Source: BD2-11 sp965221785
GTDB lineage: Bacteria; Gemmatimonadota; Gemmatimonadetes; Longimicrobiales; Gaopeijiaceae
Assembly (NCBI GenBank): GCA_965221785.1
Contig: CBDCSR010000002.1
Coordinates: 124,001 to 188,000 of the forward strand
Direction: 5' to 3'
DNA: 64,000 bases
The position numbers were made by a program, and so were the translations under genes. The notes below the pieces were generated by a model. The model was not told where the DNA came from. It made no database searches and saw only the letters and a list, made by a program, of their open reading frames with translations. This document shows, piece by piece, positions 55,432-64,000 of this stretch (position 1 is the first letter of the stretch; every line of letters begins with the position of its first letter).

Positions 55432-56532
55432 TCAGCCCCGTCTTGGGCGGCGATGCCCCGCGTCATCGCTCTTCGCGCCGGACAGCTGGCGTTTCAGCGC
55501 CTCGATCTCATGCCGGACGTGGGCGATCTGCTCGCTGACCAGGCCGAATCCGGCGAGGAGGAACCCGAGCGTCTCCAGCAGGACCACCAACTGGATCAGC
55601 AGACGGTAACCGAAAGGGGGCACGTAGGGCTCGAATCCCAGCGCCGGGTGCAGGTAGCGCAGATAGAGCGCAGCAGCCGCAACCAGCCCCCCCAGGACCG
55701 CCAGCGCCAGCCCTGAAGCACCGAACAGCAGCAGCGGCTTGCGCGAAAAGAAGACCAGAAAGGCAACCGACGCCAGGTCGGTAACACCGATCACGACGCG
55801 CCACAGGCCCCGGTACTTGGATTCACCCGCCCTGCGGTCGTAGAGCTTGATGTCGATCTCCGTGACCGTTGCCCCGCGTCCGTGCGCCAGCACCACGAAG
55901 AAGCGATGCCAGTCGTGCCTGAGCGTGAGCCCGTCCAGGATCTCCCGGCGAAACCCCTTCATTGCGGAGTTCAGGTGGGTGACCGGCACACGGAACAGCA
56001 GGCGCGACATGCGGTTGTAGATCTCGGACACCGCCGCCTTGTCGTAGTGCCCGATGCGCCGTCCGGACACGATGTCCCATCCCTCGTCAAGCTTCTCCAG
56101 AAAGCGCGGAATGTCGCGCGGGGAGTGCTGCAGATCGGCGTCGAAGAGGATGATGCAGGGGCGGTCGGTGGCGTTGACGCCTGTAACCATGGCTTCCGTC
56201 TTGCCCCGGTTGCGCCGGTGGCTGACGACGTGAAATCCGTCCCAGTCCGCGGCCTCGCGCCTGGCCACGTCCGCGGTGCCGTCGGTGGAGCCGTCGTCCA
56301 CGAGCACGACTTCACCATCGAGATGGAACTCGCGAAAGGCCTCCCGCAGTTCGCGCACCAGATCGGGGACCACGGGAGCCTCGTTGTAGGCGGGGATGAC
56401 GACCGCGAAGTCGCTTCTGGCCTGCCGGATCTCTGGTTTCAGGTTCTGCCCCGGTCGGAGGGTGGAGGTGCCGTTCGCGCCGCACGACGGGCGAGCGCGG
56501 TCAAGATGGTCCCGCAGGACACGGTACGCCAC
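55432..56532 (-). CDS. Family 2 glycosyltransferase with two C-terminal helices
   Basis: A DPM1/GtrB-type enzyme of about 366 residues. It contains AVVIPAYNEAPVVPDLVREL, LVDDGSTDGTADVARR, FDADLQHSPRDIPRFLEKL and SGRRIGHYDK. Two hydrophobic segments near the C-terminus anchor it, and a last helix with charged residues follows. The reading frame continues upstream, so the start is uncertain; GTG at 56532 is a working choice (GAGG 9 nt upstream). It probably makes a polyprenyl-phosphate sugar for the YfhO-like protein. Confidence 0.85.
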   Translation of the reverse strand: MAYRVLRDHLDRARPSCGANGTSTLRPGQNLKPEIRQARSDFAVVIPAYNEAPVVPDLVRELREAFREFHLDGEVVLVDDGSTDGTADVARREAADWDGFHVVSHRRNRGKTEAMVTGVNATDRPCIILFDADLQHSPRDIPRFLEKLDEGWDIVSGRRIGHYDKAAVSEIYNRMSRLLFRVPVTHLNSAMKGFRREILDGLTLRHDWHRFFVVLAHGRGATVTEIDIKLYDRRAGESKYRGLWRVVIGVTDLASVAFLVFFSRKPLLLFGASGLALAVLGGLVAAAALYLRYLHPALGFEPYVPPFGYRLLIQLVVLLETLGFLLAGFGLVSEQIAHVRHEIEALKRQLSGAKSDDAGHRRPRRG

Positions 56533-56783
56533 TCGCGGCGACCTCGTTCCGCACCGTTGCGGAGCTTCGCAGGCACCTCGCGCGCGGGATCCCGGAGCCG
56601 GGAGGGGAGGCCGGTGAGGGGCGCCGGCCCAGCACTTGCGGTAGCATGGCGAATCGCGAGATTTGTCCCTGCCGACCGGTGGCCGCGCCCCTCTCGGGAG
56701 CTGCCCGAGGAGCAGAACCCCAGCCGTCAGCCCCCGGTCCTCCGACGCCGTCCCAGAATACCCATCCCGCACCCGAGGCTGTC

Positions 56784-58415
<1,632 letters not shown>

Positions 58416-58426
58416 CGGCACCGGAC

Positions 58427-59272
58427 ATGGACATGGACACAACGCAGTCGAACGGTGCGAGCGTGGCGTTCATCGGCGCCGGGGCCATGGGCGCCGCGAT
58501 GATCGGCGGCCTCGCGGGCGGTAACGACATCGATCCGGGACGGGTGATCGCAAGCGACCGCCACGAGGATCGGCTTGCGCTGGTGCGCGACCAGTTCGGG
58601 GTCCGGACCACCCTGTGCAACCGGGAAGCGGCCCGGGAAGCTGATGTCGTCGTCCTGGCGGTAAAGCCGCAGGTCCTGCCCGCCGTGCTCTCGGAGCTTC
58701 AGGGCGGGATTCGGCAGGATGCCCTGACGCTCTCGATCGTCGCCGGCGCCTCCATCGGCACCATCGCCTCCCTGCTGGGGCACCGCGCCATCGTGCGCAC
58801 CATGCCCAACACGCCGGCCCAGGTCGGGGAGGGCATGACCGTGTGGACGGCTACCCCGGAGGTCTCGGCGGAGCAGAGGGCGCAGGCCGGGACCATCGTC
58901 GGATCGCTGGGGCGACAGCTGTTCGTCGACGACGAGCGGTTCCTCGACATCGCGACGGCCATCAGCGGCACCGGGCCGGCCTACGTGTTTCTCATGATGG
59001 AGGCGCTCATCGACGCGGCGGTCCATCTCGGGTTTTCGCGCACGGACGCGCGCGAACTCGTGGTGCAGACCATCCGCGGAGCGGCGATCTACGCCGAGCA
59101 CCAGCCCGTCCATCCCGCCGAGCTGCGCAACCGCGTGACCTCGCCCGGAGGCACCACGGCCGAAGCGCTGTATCAGCTCGAGAAGGGAAGCTTCCGGACC
59201 ATCATGTCCAAGGCCGTGGTTGCGGCGTTCAGGCGCAGCGTGGCCCTGGGCGAAATGAGTACGCCGTCGTAG
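58427..59272 (+). CDS. proC: Pyrroline-5-carboxylate reductase
   Basis: A 281-residue NAD(P)H-dependent enzyme completing proline synthesis. The Rossmann motif is FIGAGAMGAAMIGGL; VVVLAVKPQVL and VRTMPNTPAQVGEGMT follow. The C-terminal dimer domain has SGTGPAYVFLMMEAL and VTSPGGTTAEALY. It is 11 bp downstream of pruA, so the two enzymes that draw P5C in opposite directions are expected to be co-transcribed. Confidence 0.95.
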   Translation: MDMDTTQSNGASVAFIGAGAMGAAMIGGLAGGNDIDPGRVIASDRHEDRLALVRDQFGVRTTLCNREAAREADVVVLAVKPQVLPAVLSELQGGIRQDALTLSIVAGASIGTIASLLGHRAIVRTMPNTPAQVGEGMTVWTATPEVSAEQRAQAGTIVGSLGRQLFVDDERFLDIATAISGTGPAYVFLMMEALIDAAVHLGFSRTDARELVVQTIRGAAIYAEHQPVHPAELRNRVTSPGGTTAEALYQLEKGSFRTIMSKAVVAAFRRSVALGEMSTPS

Positions 59273-59276
59273 CGCG

Positions 59277-61661
59277 CTACCCCGGCAGGAGTACCAGGCG
59301 GGAGATCGTGCGTGCCTCCACCTCGGACCGGTCGAGCGGCAGGCGCCACAGTTCGCCGCGCTGCCAGCGCTCCAGCTGGTCCCAGCTGTGGCGGTTGGCC
59401 GGGCGGCCGGACTGTCCTCCGGGCAGGATGAATCCGCCCCCGCGCCCGAGGTCTGCCAGGTCGGCGACGGAACGCTGGCTGGGCCCGCTGGTGACCTCGA
59501 ACACGGGGAGGTTGCCCGCGAACGCGGCCGCGTCGACCGTGTAGCCATCGCCGGGTCGGGGCAGACCGCGCCGGCCGAAGCCCAGCAGGCCGCCGATCAG
59601 GGGCACGTCCTGGAAGGGATGCGAGATGCGCAGGAGGTGGACCTGCCCCCACGGTGTGCCGCTCGCGTCGGCCGCCTCGAGCGCGGCCTGCCCGGCCAGG
59701 GAGTCCACGCTCGCCCCGCCGGCGTCGAGCGCCCGCCCGACCATGTACTGCGGGAAATAGCCGAACCCGCCTGCCGCCCTGTGGAAGCGGGCGCGCAGCG
59801 CGGTCCCGAGCGCTTCCGCCCAGGCATGGAAGAGCGTCGCCTCCGTGCTCTCCACCGTCGCGCGGCCATCCCAGGATTCGAGCGCGGCGGCGAGGCTGTC
59901 CAGCCCGGCGCGGCGAAAGGCGCTGCCCGCCCGGTCGCGGTAGCGGGCGATGAAGGCGCTCCGGACATCCAGCTGAATGATCCTCATCGACTCCGCGTCG
60001 TGGTCGCTGCGCGCCTCGATGAGCTCGGTGATGCGCTGGGCGCGGTAGGGATCCTCCCAGCGGTTCGGGGAGATCACCAGCGAGAGCGAGTCGCGGCTCT
60101 GGCGGTTGTTGGCCGTGGCGATGAAGCCCGACGCGGGGTTGAGCAGCCCGGGATTGCGCTCGTAGGGCAGCGTCCCGCTCCAGTCGTGTTCTCCGGTCCA
60201 GCCGGGCACCGGAAGCAGGGGTGGACGGCCCGAGCGGCGCAGGGGAACGGCCCCGGCGAGCTGGTAGCCGAAGTCGCCGGCGGTATCGGCGAAGACCACG
60301 TTCTGGTAGGGGCTGGTGAACAAGGCCAGCGCGGCGATGAGTTCGCCGGCGGAGTTGGCGAGGTTCATCGCGAGGATCCCGTCGAAGGTCGTCGACGGGT
60401 CGTGCGCGCCCCAGCGGTAGGAAAGCAGTTCGCCTCCCGGTACCGGATCCACGGATGTCATGACGGGGCCGTGGCGGGTTTCGCGCACCACCATGCGCAC
60501 CGGCTCGTCGCGCCCGCGCACCCGGATCGATTCCTCCCGCACCCGGAAGGGCTCGCTTCCTTCCGGGGTCAGGTAACGGGTGGTGTCGGCCGGATCCACC
60601 CGTTCGATGAAAAAGTCGGAGTCATCCACCATCGCGTTGGTGAAGCCCCATGCAACGCCCGCGGTGTGTCCCGCGATCACCCCGGGCGCGCCCGGCAGGC
60701 TCTGTCCGACGACATCCAGGCCGGGCGCGTGCAGCCCGATCAGGTACCAGATGTTGGGGTGGTCGAGGCCCAGGTGCATGTCGTTGGCGAGGAGGGGCAT
60801 TCCCGTTGCGGTGCGGGACCCTCCGACGACCCAGGAGTTGGAGGCGCGCACGATGCTCGCCGCTTCGAGCGCGGTGCGGGCGGCCGCCGGCATGCGCGCC
60901 GAAGCGATCAGGTCGCCGGAGACGGCGGGAGGCAGAGGGTCCGGCGGAAGGGCGGGGCCGGCGGCGGTCCGGTCACCCGCGGGGACGCCGGGCGCATCCT
61001 GCAGGATCGTCACTCCCCATTCGGGATAGGATGGCAGCAACTCCAGCACGGCCTCGTCTCCCGCGGTGGCGCGCGCGCCTGCGAGCGACATCGAGACCCC
61101 GTACTGTGACAGATCCCAGGCCATGATCTTCTCGACCGCGAGCGAGTGCTCGAACTCCCAGGACTCGAAGCCGGCGCTGAGCAGGACGAACTCCGGCGGC
61201 AGGAGACCAGGCCATCCGGCCATGGCCGCGTTCACCCCGCGCGCGTACGCTTCCCCCAGCGCCCGGGTCTCTTCGCTGATGGCCGTCTCGCGTCCGGCAC
61301 GCGCGAGGCCCAGCGCGCGCAGAAACCGGTCGGCATCCAGGGTTTCCTCGCCGAAGAGCTCGCTAAGACGTCCCTGGGCGACCCGGCGGAACATCTCCAG
61401 CTGCCAGAGGCGGTCCCTGGCGTGCAGATACCCCTGCGCGAAGACCGCGTCGGCCAGCGAACCGGCCCACACGTGGGGCACGCCCAGGGAGTCGCGCAGC
61501 ACCTCCACCGGCTGCTCCAGGCCGGCAAGCACGAGTTCCCCGGACGCCGGCGCGGGACCGGTCGCCAGTCGCCTGACCCAGATCGCGCCCGCCAGCGAGG
61601 CGAGCAGAACCCCGGCCAGCGTCCCGAGCACGATCCTCCGGAGCAGACGGCCCCTCTTCAG
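59277..61661 (-). CDS. Penicillin acylase-family Ntn hydrolase, probable CTG start
   Basis: A 794-residue exported or anchored precursor. An N-terminal signal/anchor is followed by the alpha-chain and a predicted self-cleavage site before the nucleophile Ser in RASNSWVVGG (about residue 274). GLDHPNIWYLIGLHAPGLDV follows. A GTG at 61631 is the first standard start, but a CTG at 61661 has a perfect GGAGG 7 nt upstream, overlaps the stop of the previous gene (CTGA) and adds the basic n-region KRGRLLRR. It could act on acyl-homoserine lactones, beta-lactams or peptides; the substrate is unknown. Confidence 0.87.
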   Translation of the reverse strand: MKRGRLLRRIVLGTLAGVLLASLAGAIWVRRLATGPAPASGELVLAGLEQPVEVLRDSLGVPHVWAGSLADAVFAQGYLHARDRLWQLEMFRRVAQGRLSELFGEETLDADRFLRALGLARAGRETAISEETRALGEAYARGVNAAMAGWPGLLPPEFVLLSAGFESWEFEHSLAVEKIMAWDLSQYGVSMSLAGARATAGDEAVLELLPSYPEWGVTILQDAPGVPAGDRTAAGPALPPDPLPPAVSGDLIASARMPAAARTALEAASIVRASNSWVVGGSRTATGMPLLANDMHLGLDHPNIWYLIGLHAPGLDVVGQSLPGAPGVIAGHTAGVAWGFTNAMVDDSDFFIERVDPADTTRYLTPEGSEPFRVREESIRVRGRDEPVRMVVRETRHGPVMTSVDPVPGGELLSYRWGAHDPSTTFDGILAMNLANSAGELIAALALFTSPYQNVVFADTAGDFGYQLAGAVPLRRSGRPPLLPVPGWTGEHDWSGTLPYERNPGLLNPASGFIATANNRQSRDSLSLVISPNRWEDPYRAQRITELIEARSDHDAESMRIIQLDVRSAFIARYRDRAGSAFRRAGLDSLAAALESWDGRATVESTEATLFHAWAEALGTALRARFHRAAGGFGYFPQYMVGRALDAGGASVDSLAGQAALEAADASGTPWGQVHLLRISHPFQDVPLIGGLLGFGRRGLPRPGDGYTVDAAAFAGNLPVFEVTSGPSQRSVADLADLGRGGGFILPGGQSGRPANRHSWDQLERWQRGELWRLPLDRSEVEARTISRLVLLPG

Positions 61662-62836
61662 CGTGTTGCCTCCAGTGCCCGGCTGAAATCGCGCTGCAGG
61701 TCCCGGACTTCTTCAAGCCCCACCGAGACCCGCACGAATCCGTCGGGAATGCCCGCGTGCGTCCTCTCCTCCGGGGTCAGGCCGATGTGAGAGGTGAAGC
61801 GCGGTTGCGAGACCAGGGTCTCGACGCCGCCCAGGCTGGGCGCGACCCTGGCCACTTCCAGACTTCGGCAGAATGCGTCCGCACCCGCTCCGCCGCTCGC
61901 CAGCACGAAGCCCACCATGCCGCCGAAGCCGTCCAGCAGCTCGCCCGCGAGCGCGCGGTCGGGGTGACTGGCGAGCCCGGGGTAGGAGACCCGCGAGATC
62001 CCGGGACGGCCTTCCAGCCAGGCGGCGAGTTCCAGGCCGCTCCGGTTGTGTCGCGCCATGCGCACCGACAGCGTCTTGATCCCGCGCTCCAGCAGCCAGG
62101 CCGCGTGCGGGTCCAGCGCCGGCCCGTAGAGCACCAGCATGCGCTGCACGCGCTCGATCAGCTCGCGGCTGCCCGAGACCACGCCCGCGATCAGGTCGGA
62201 ATGGCCGCCGAGGTACTTGGTCGCGCTGTGGATCACGACGTCCACGCCGAGGCGGGCCGGCCTGAGGTTGATGGGCGAGGCGAAGGTGGCGTCCATCATG
62301 GTGACCGCCCCTGCTTCGCGCGCGAGGCGCACCGGGATGCGGGGGTCGAAGACGCGCATCACGGGATTGGTCGGGGTCTCCATGAAGAGGATGCGGGTGT
62401 TGTCCCGCATCGCGGACTCCCACGCGCAGGTCTCGTCCGGATCGACGAAGGTCGTGGTCACGCCACGGTGCGGCATCTCGTCGGCGAGGAACGTGCCGGT
62501 GGCGCCGTACAGGTGCTTCGAGGCCACGACGTGGTCCCCGGCGCGGGTGACGGCGAGGACGGCGAGTGCGGTGGCTGCCATCCCGCTCCCGACGGCCAGC
62601 GACGCTTCGGTACCCTCGAGCGCCGCCAGCTTCTTCGCCACGGCGACCTGGTTCGGGTTGTTTCCGTAGCGGGAGTAGCGCAGCTCGGGCGCGTCGCCCG
62701 GCGCGTTCCAGAAGAAGGTGGAGCTCTGGACCACGGGCAGTACCACGGGCTCGCCGGGAAGCGGCTCGGGGCCACCCGCGTGGACGCCCAGCGTACCCGG
62801 ACCCCAGTCCTCCCGCCCCTCCGGGGAATCGTTCAT
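61658..62836 (-). CDS. PLP-dependent Cys/Met metabolism enzyme (second copy)
   Basis: A 392-residue fold-type I PLP enzyme related to that at 36818. The cofactor Lys is in IHSATKYLGGHSDL at about Lys207, and ETPTNPVMRVFDPRIP and FATFASPI-like MMDATFASP are present. It shares the family's range of activities: cystathionine gamma-synthase or lyase, methionine gamma-lyase. The ATG at 62836 has GGAGG five bases before it; an ATG at 62860 overlapping the upstream stop is also good. Confidence 0.88.
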   Translation of the reverse strand: MNDSPEGREDWGPGTLGVHAGGPEPLPGEPVVLPVVQSSTFFWNAPGDAPELRYSRYGNNPNQVAVAKKLAALEGTEASLAVGSGMAATALAVLAVTRAGDHVVASKHLYGATGTFLADEMPHRGVTTTFVDPDETCAWESAMRDNTRILFMETPTNPVMRVFDPRIPVRLAREAGAVTMMDATFASPINLRPARLGVDVVIHSATKYLGGHSDLIAGVVSGSRELIERVQRMLVLYGPALDPHAAWLLERGIKTLSVRMARHNRSGLELAAWLEGRPGISRVSYPGLASHPDRALAGELLDGFGGMVGFVLASGGAGADAFCRSLEVARVAPSLGGVETLVSQPRFTSHIGLTPEERTHAGIPDGFVRVSVGLEEVRDLQRDFSRALEATR

Positions 62837-62856
62837 TTGCTCCTCCGGGATGTTCT

Positions 62857-63444
62857 TCATCCCATCAGGCTCCTCATCAGACTGCTCAGCGCCAGATAGT
62901 CTCCGGACTCGGGCCGCCGGAATGCAAGTCCACGCCGCACCAGTGATTCCAGGGTCGCCTGATCGACCTCGTCCGGAAGGTGCGCCGGAAGGTCCCCCGT
63001 TGAAAGGGTCCCCTGCTCCTCCAGCGAACGCCAGACCCGGGCATCGGCCTCGCTGCGCACGCCCACCAGCCGGCACGGCCCCGCCGTGGTCTCCGTCACG
63101 GCGGCAAGGCGATGGCGTTCGAGCACGGCCTGGATCGGCTCCAGATGGAGGTCGCTCACGCCGCGCAGGATGAAGAAGGCGCGAGTGGCCTCCCCGGGCG
63201 GCTGGTAGTGCAGGAGCAGCTTCGCGACAACCTCGTCCGCGCACGAAAAATCCAGCACGTGAACCTCGGAGAAATCGATGACCGAGAGCGCCGTCTGTCC
63301 CGCGTTCGCGAGCTGGCTCTCGATGGCCATCCGCACCGCGCGCCCCGTGGGCCGGGTCACCAGGTGCGCGTAGAGGGATGCCACCTGCCTCTGGACCAGG
63401 CGACGGAGGTCGATCGCCACCGGGTCGATGCCGAATCCGTTCAT
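62857..63444 (-). CDS. STAS-like domain protein with C-terminal winged-helix-like region
   Basis: A 195-residue soluble protein. Residues 1-125 resemble a STAS-like fold (DUF4325-type), with VIDFSEVHVLDFSCADEVVAK near the phosphoacceptor region. Residues 130-195 look like a winged helix: RVWRSLEEQGTLSTGDLPAHL and LESLVRRGLAFRRPESGDYL. It lies 19 bp downstream of a GHKL ATPase gene, so the pair suggests a partner-switching or ATPase/STAS module. The role is inferred. Confidence 0.68.
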   Translation of the reverse strand: MNGFGIDPVAIDLRRLVQRQVASLYAHLVTRPTGRAVRMAIESQLANAGQTALSVIDFSEVHVLDFSCADEVVAKLLLHYQPPGEATRAFFILRGVSDLHLEPIQAVLERHRLAAVTETTAGPCRLVGVRSEADARVWRSLEEQGTLSTGDLPAHLPDEVDQATLESLVRRGLAFRRPESGDYLALSSLMRSLMG

Positions 63445-63463
63445 GAAGCCGGACCCGAGTCCG

Positions 63464-64000
63464 TCATGCGCCGCTCCTCTCCTTGCCCCGCTGCTTCGCG
63501 GGCAGAACGATGTTGATCTGGGCGCCCGGAAAGCGGGCGAGGCCCTGCTCCAGAGGGGGGGTGTCGTCCCATTCCGGCACGTCGGCGATACGCGCGGTCC
63601 CGCTGCGGATGGAGATGAGCCCGTCCCAACGCCGCACCTGCCTGCGGATCTGCTGGATTCCCTGGCCCCTTCCCAGATCCTGGAAACGCGTGACGCCGTG
63701 CAGGAAGGCGGCCTCCAGCGCCCTGCCGTCCCCCCATCGCTTCCCATAACGGCCGGCATGCTCCCGCGCCAGCGACTCGCGGAAGCCGCGCCCCAGGTCG
63801 GACACGGCGATCACCAGCATCCAGCGGTCCCGGCGCTTTGCCCAGTAGTAGGCCTGCGCGGCCACCCATCCCGGGGCCTCGGCATGTTCGATGATGTTCT
63901 GGCACACCTCCGAGAGCACCACCGAGAACTGGACGACCGTTACCAGCGGGTAGCCCAGGGTGCGGGTGAGGATGGTCCCCGCGCGCGTCTGCACGCGATC
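63464..64000 (-). CDS. GHKL (RsbW/histidine-kinase-like) ATPase, N-terminus cut by window edge
   Basis: At least 178 residues, reading in frame to the right edge; a GTG at 63994 may or may not be the true start. The N box is SEVCQNIIEHA, G1 is VSDLGRGFRE, and the G2-like motif is DLGRGQGIQQIRRQV, the layout of RsbW/SpoIIAB and two-component kinases. No phosphoacceptor His domain is visible. It is probably an anti-sigma kinase or a soluble signalling ATPase partnered with the STAS-like protein next door. Confidence 0.75.
   Translation of the reverse strand, partial: DRVQTRAGTILTRTLGYPLVTVVQFSVVLSEVCQNIIEHAEAPGWVAAQAYYWAKRRDRWMLVIAVSDLGRGFRESLAREHAGRYGKRWGDGRALEAAFLHGVTRFQDLGRGQGIQQIRRQVRRWDGLISIRSGTARIADVPEWDDTPPLEQGLARFPGAQINIVLPAKQRGKERSGA

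Overview
The window is a GC-rich (roughly two thirds G+C), gene-dense bacterial chromosome segment with no transposase, phage gene, CRISPR array or rRNA. I count 59 protein genes, one tRNA and several promoters. The gene mix suggests Gemmatimonadota: a secreted tetratricopeptide-type protein, M16 peptidase pairs, a Ccm operon with a variant CcmE, polymer-forming envelope proteins and many GTGA/ATGA overlaps. This is an inference from gene content, not a phylogenetic test. No gene-free stretch exceeds 300 bp; the longest are about 250 bp at 21285-21532 and 56533-56783.

Layout. 1-7960 (minus): prs, rplY, pth, hppA and an M20 peptidase in one run, then the ribosomal set rpsF-rpsR (one fused frame), a YybS-like membrane protein and rplI, which runs off the left edge. 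7992-9918: a secreted tetratricopeptide-like protein behind tRNA-Gln. 10050-21284 (minus): recA, then a tightly overlapping run alaS, a 97-residue orphan, cca, rarA, hflX, pdxJ, a flippase-like UPF0104 protein and ispE. 21533-23672 (plus): a DUF547 protein and two arsenosugar-type glycosyltransferases. 23676-25079: a predicted outer-membrane protein. 25186-30657 (minus): a cytochrome c maturation operon, ccmE, F, an I-like gene, A, B, C, D. 30717-36707 (minus): glmM, glmS, dtd, maf, glpK. 36818-44824 (plus): a trans-sulfuration enzyme, an M48 protease, purD, a YbjQ protein, mutM and an active/inactive M16 pair. 44857-45585: ubiE/menG. 45624-50084 (plus): an ECF sigma factor, a double zinc-finger anti-sigma factor and three envelope proteins, which look like one stress-response module. 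50106-56532 (minus): iron-sulfur carriers (nfu, mrp) and a surface-glycan or lipid set (GT2, YfhO-like, UPF0104). 56784-59272 (plus): pruA and proC. 59277-64000 (minus): a penicillin-acylase-family hydrolase, a second trans-sulfuration enzyme, and a STAS-like/GHKL ATPase pair that leaves the window.

Most notable points: ribosomal proteins bS6 and bS18 are encoded as one continuous polypeptide behind a structured leader that could be an autoregulatory site. CcmE carries Cys-x3-Tyr in place of His-x3-Tyr, the hallmark of the variant 'System I*' cytochrome c pathway. Several genes appear to start at CTG, most convincingly mutM, whose chemistry requires proline as residue 1. Three diverged copies of a 54-bp element occur, one inside a signal peptide. 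The sigma/anti-sigma/envelope cassette and the STAS-winged-helix/ATPase pair are candidate regulatory systems that I cannot match to a described one.

Recognisable promoters follow a sigma-70 pattern (TTGAnn, 16-18 bp, TAnnnT) ahead of rpsF-rpsR, prs, tRNA-Gln, alaS, ccmE and nfu; a weaker one precedes recA.
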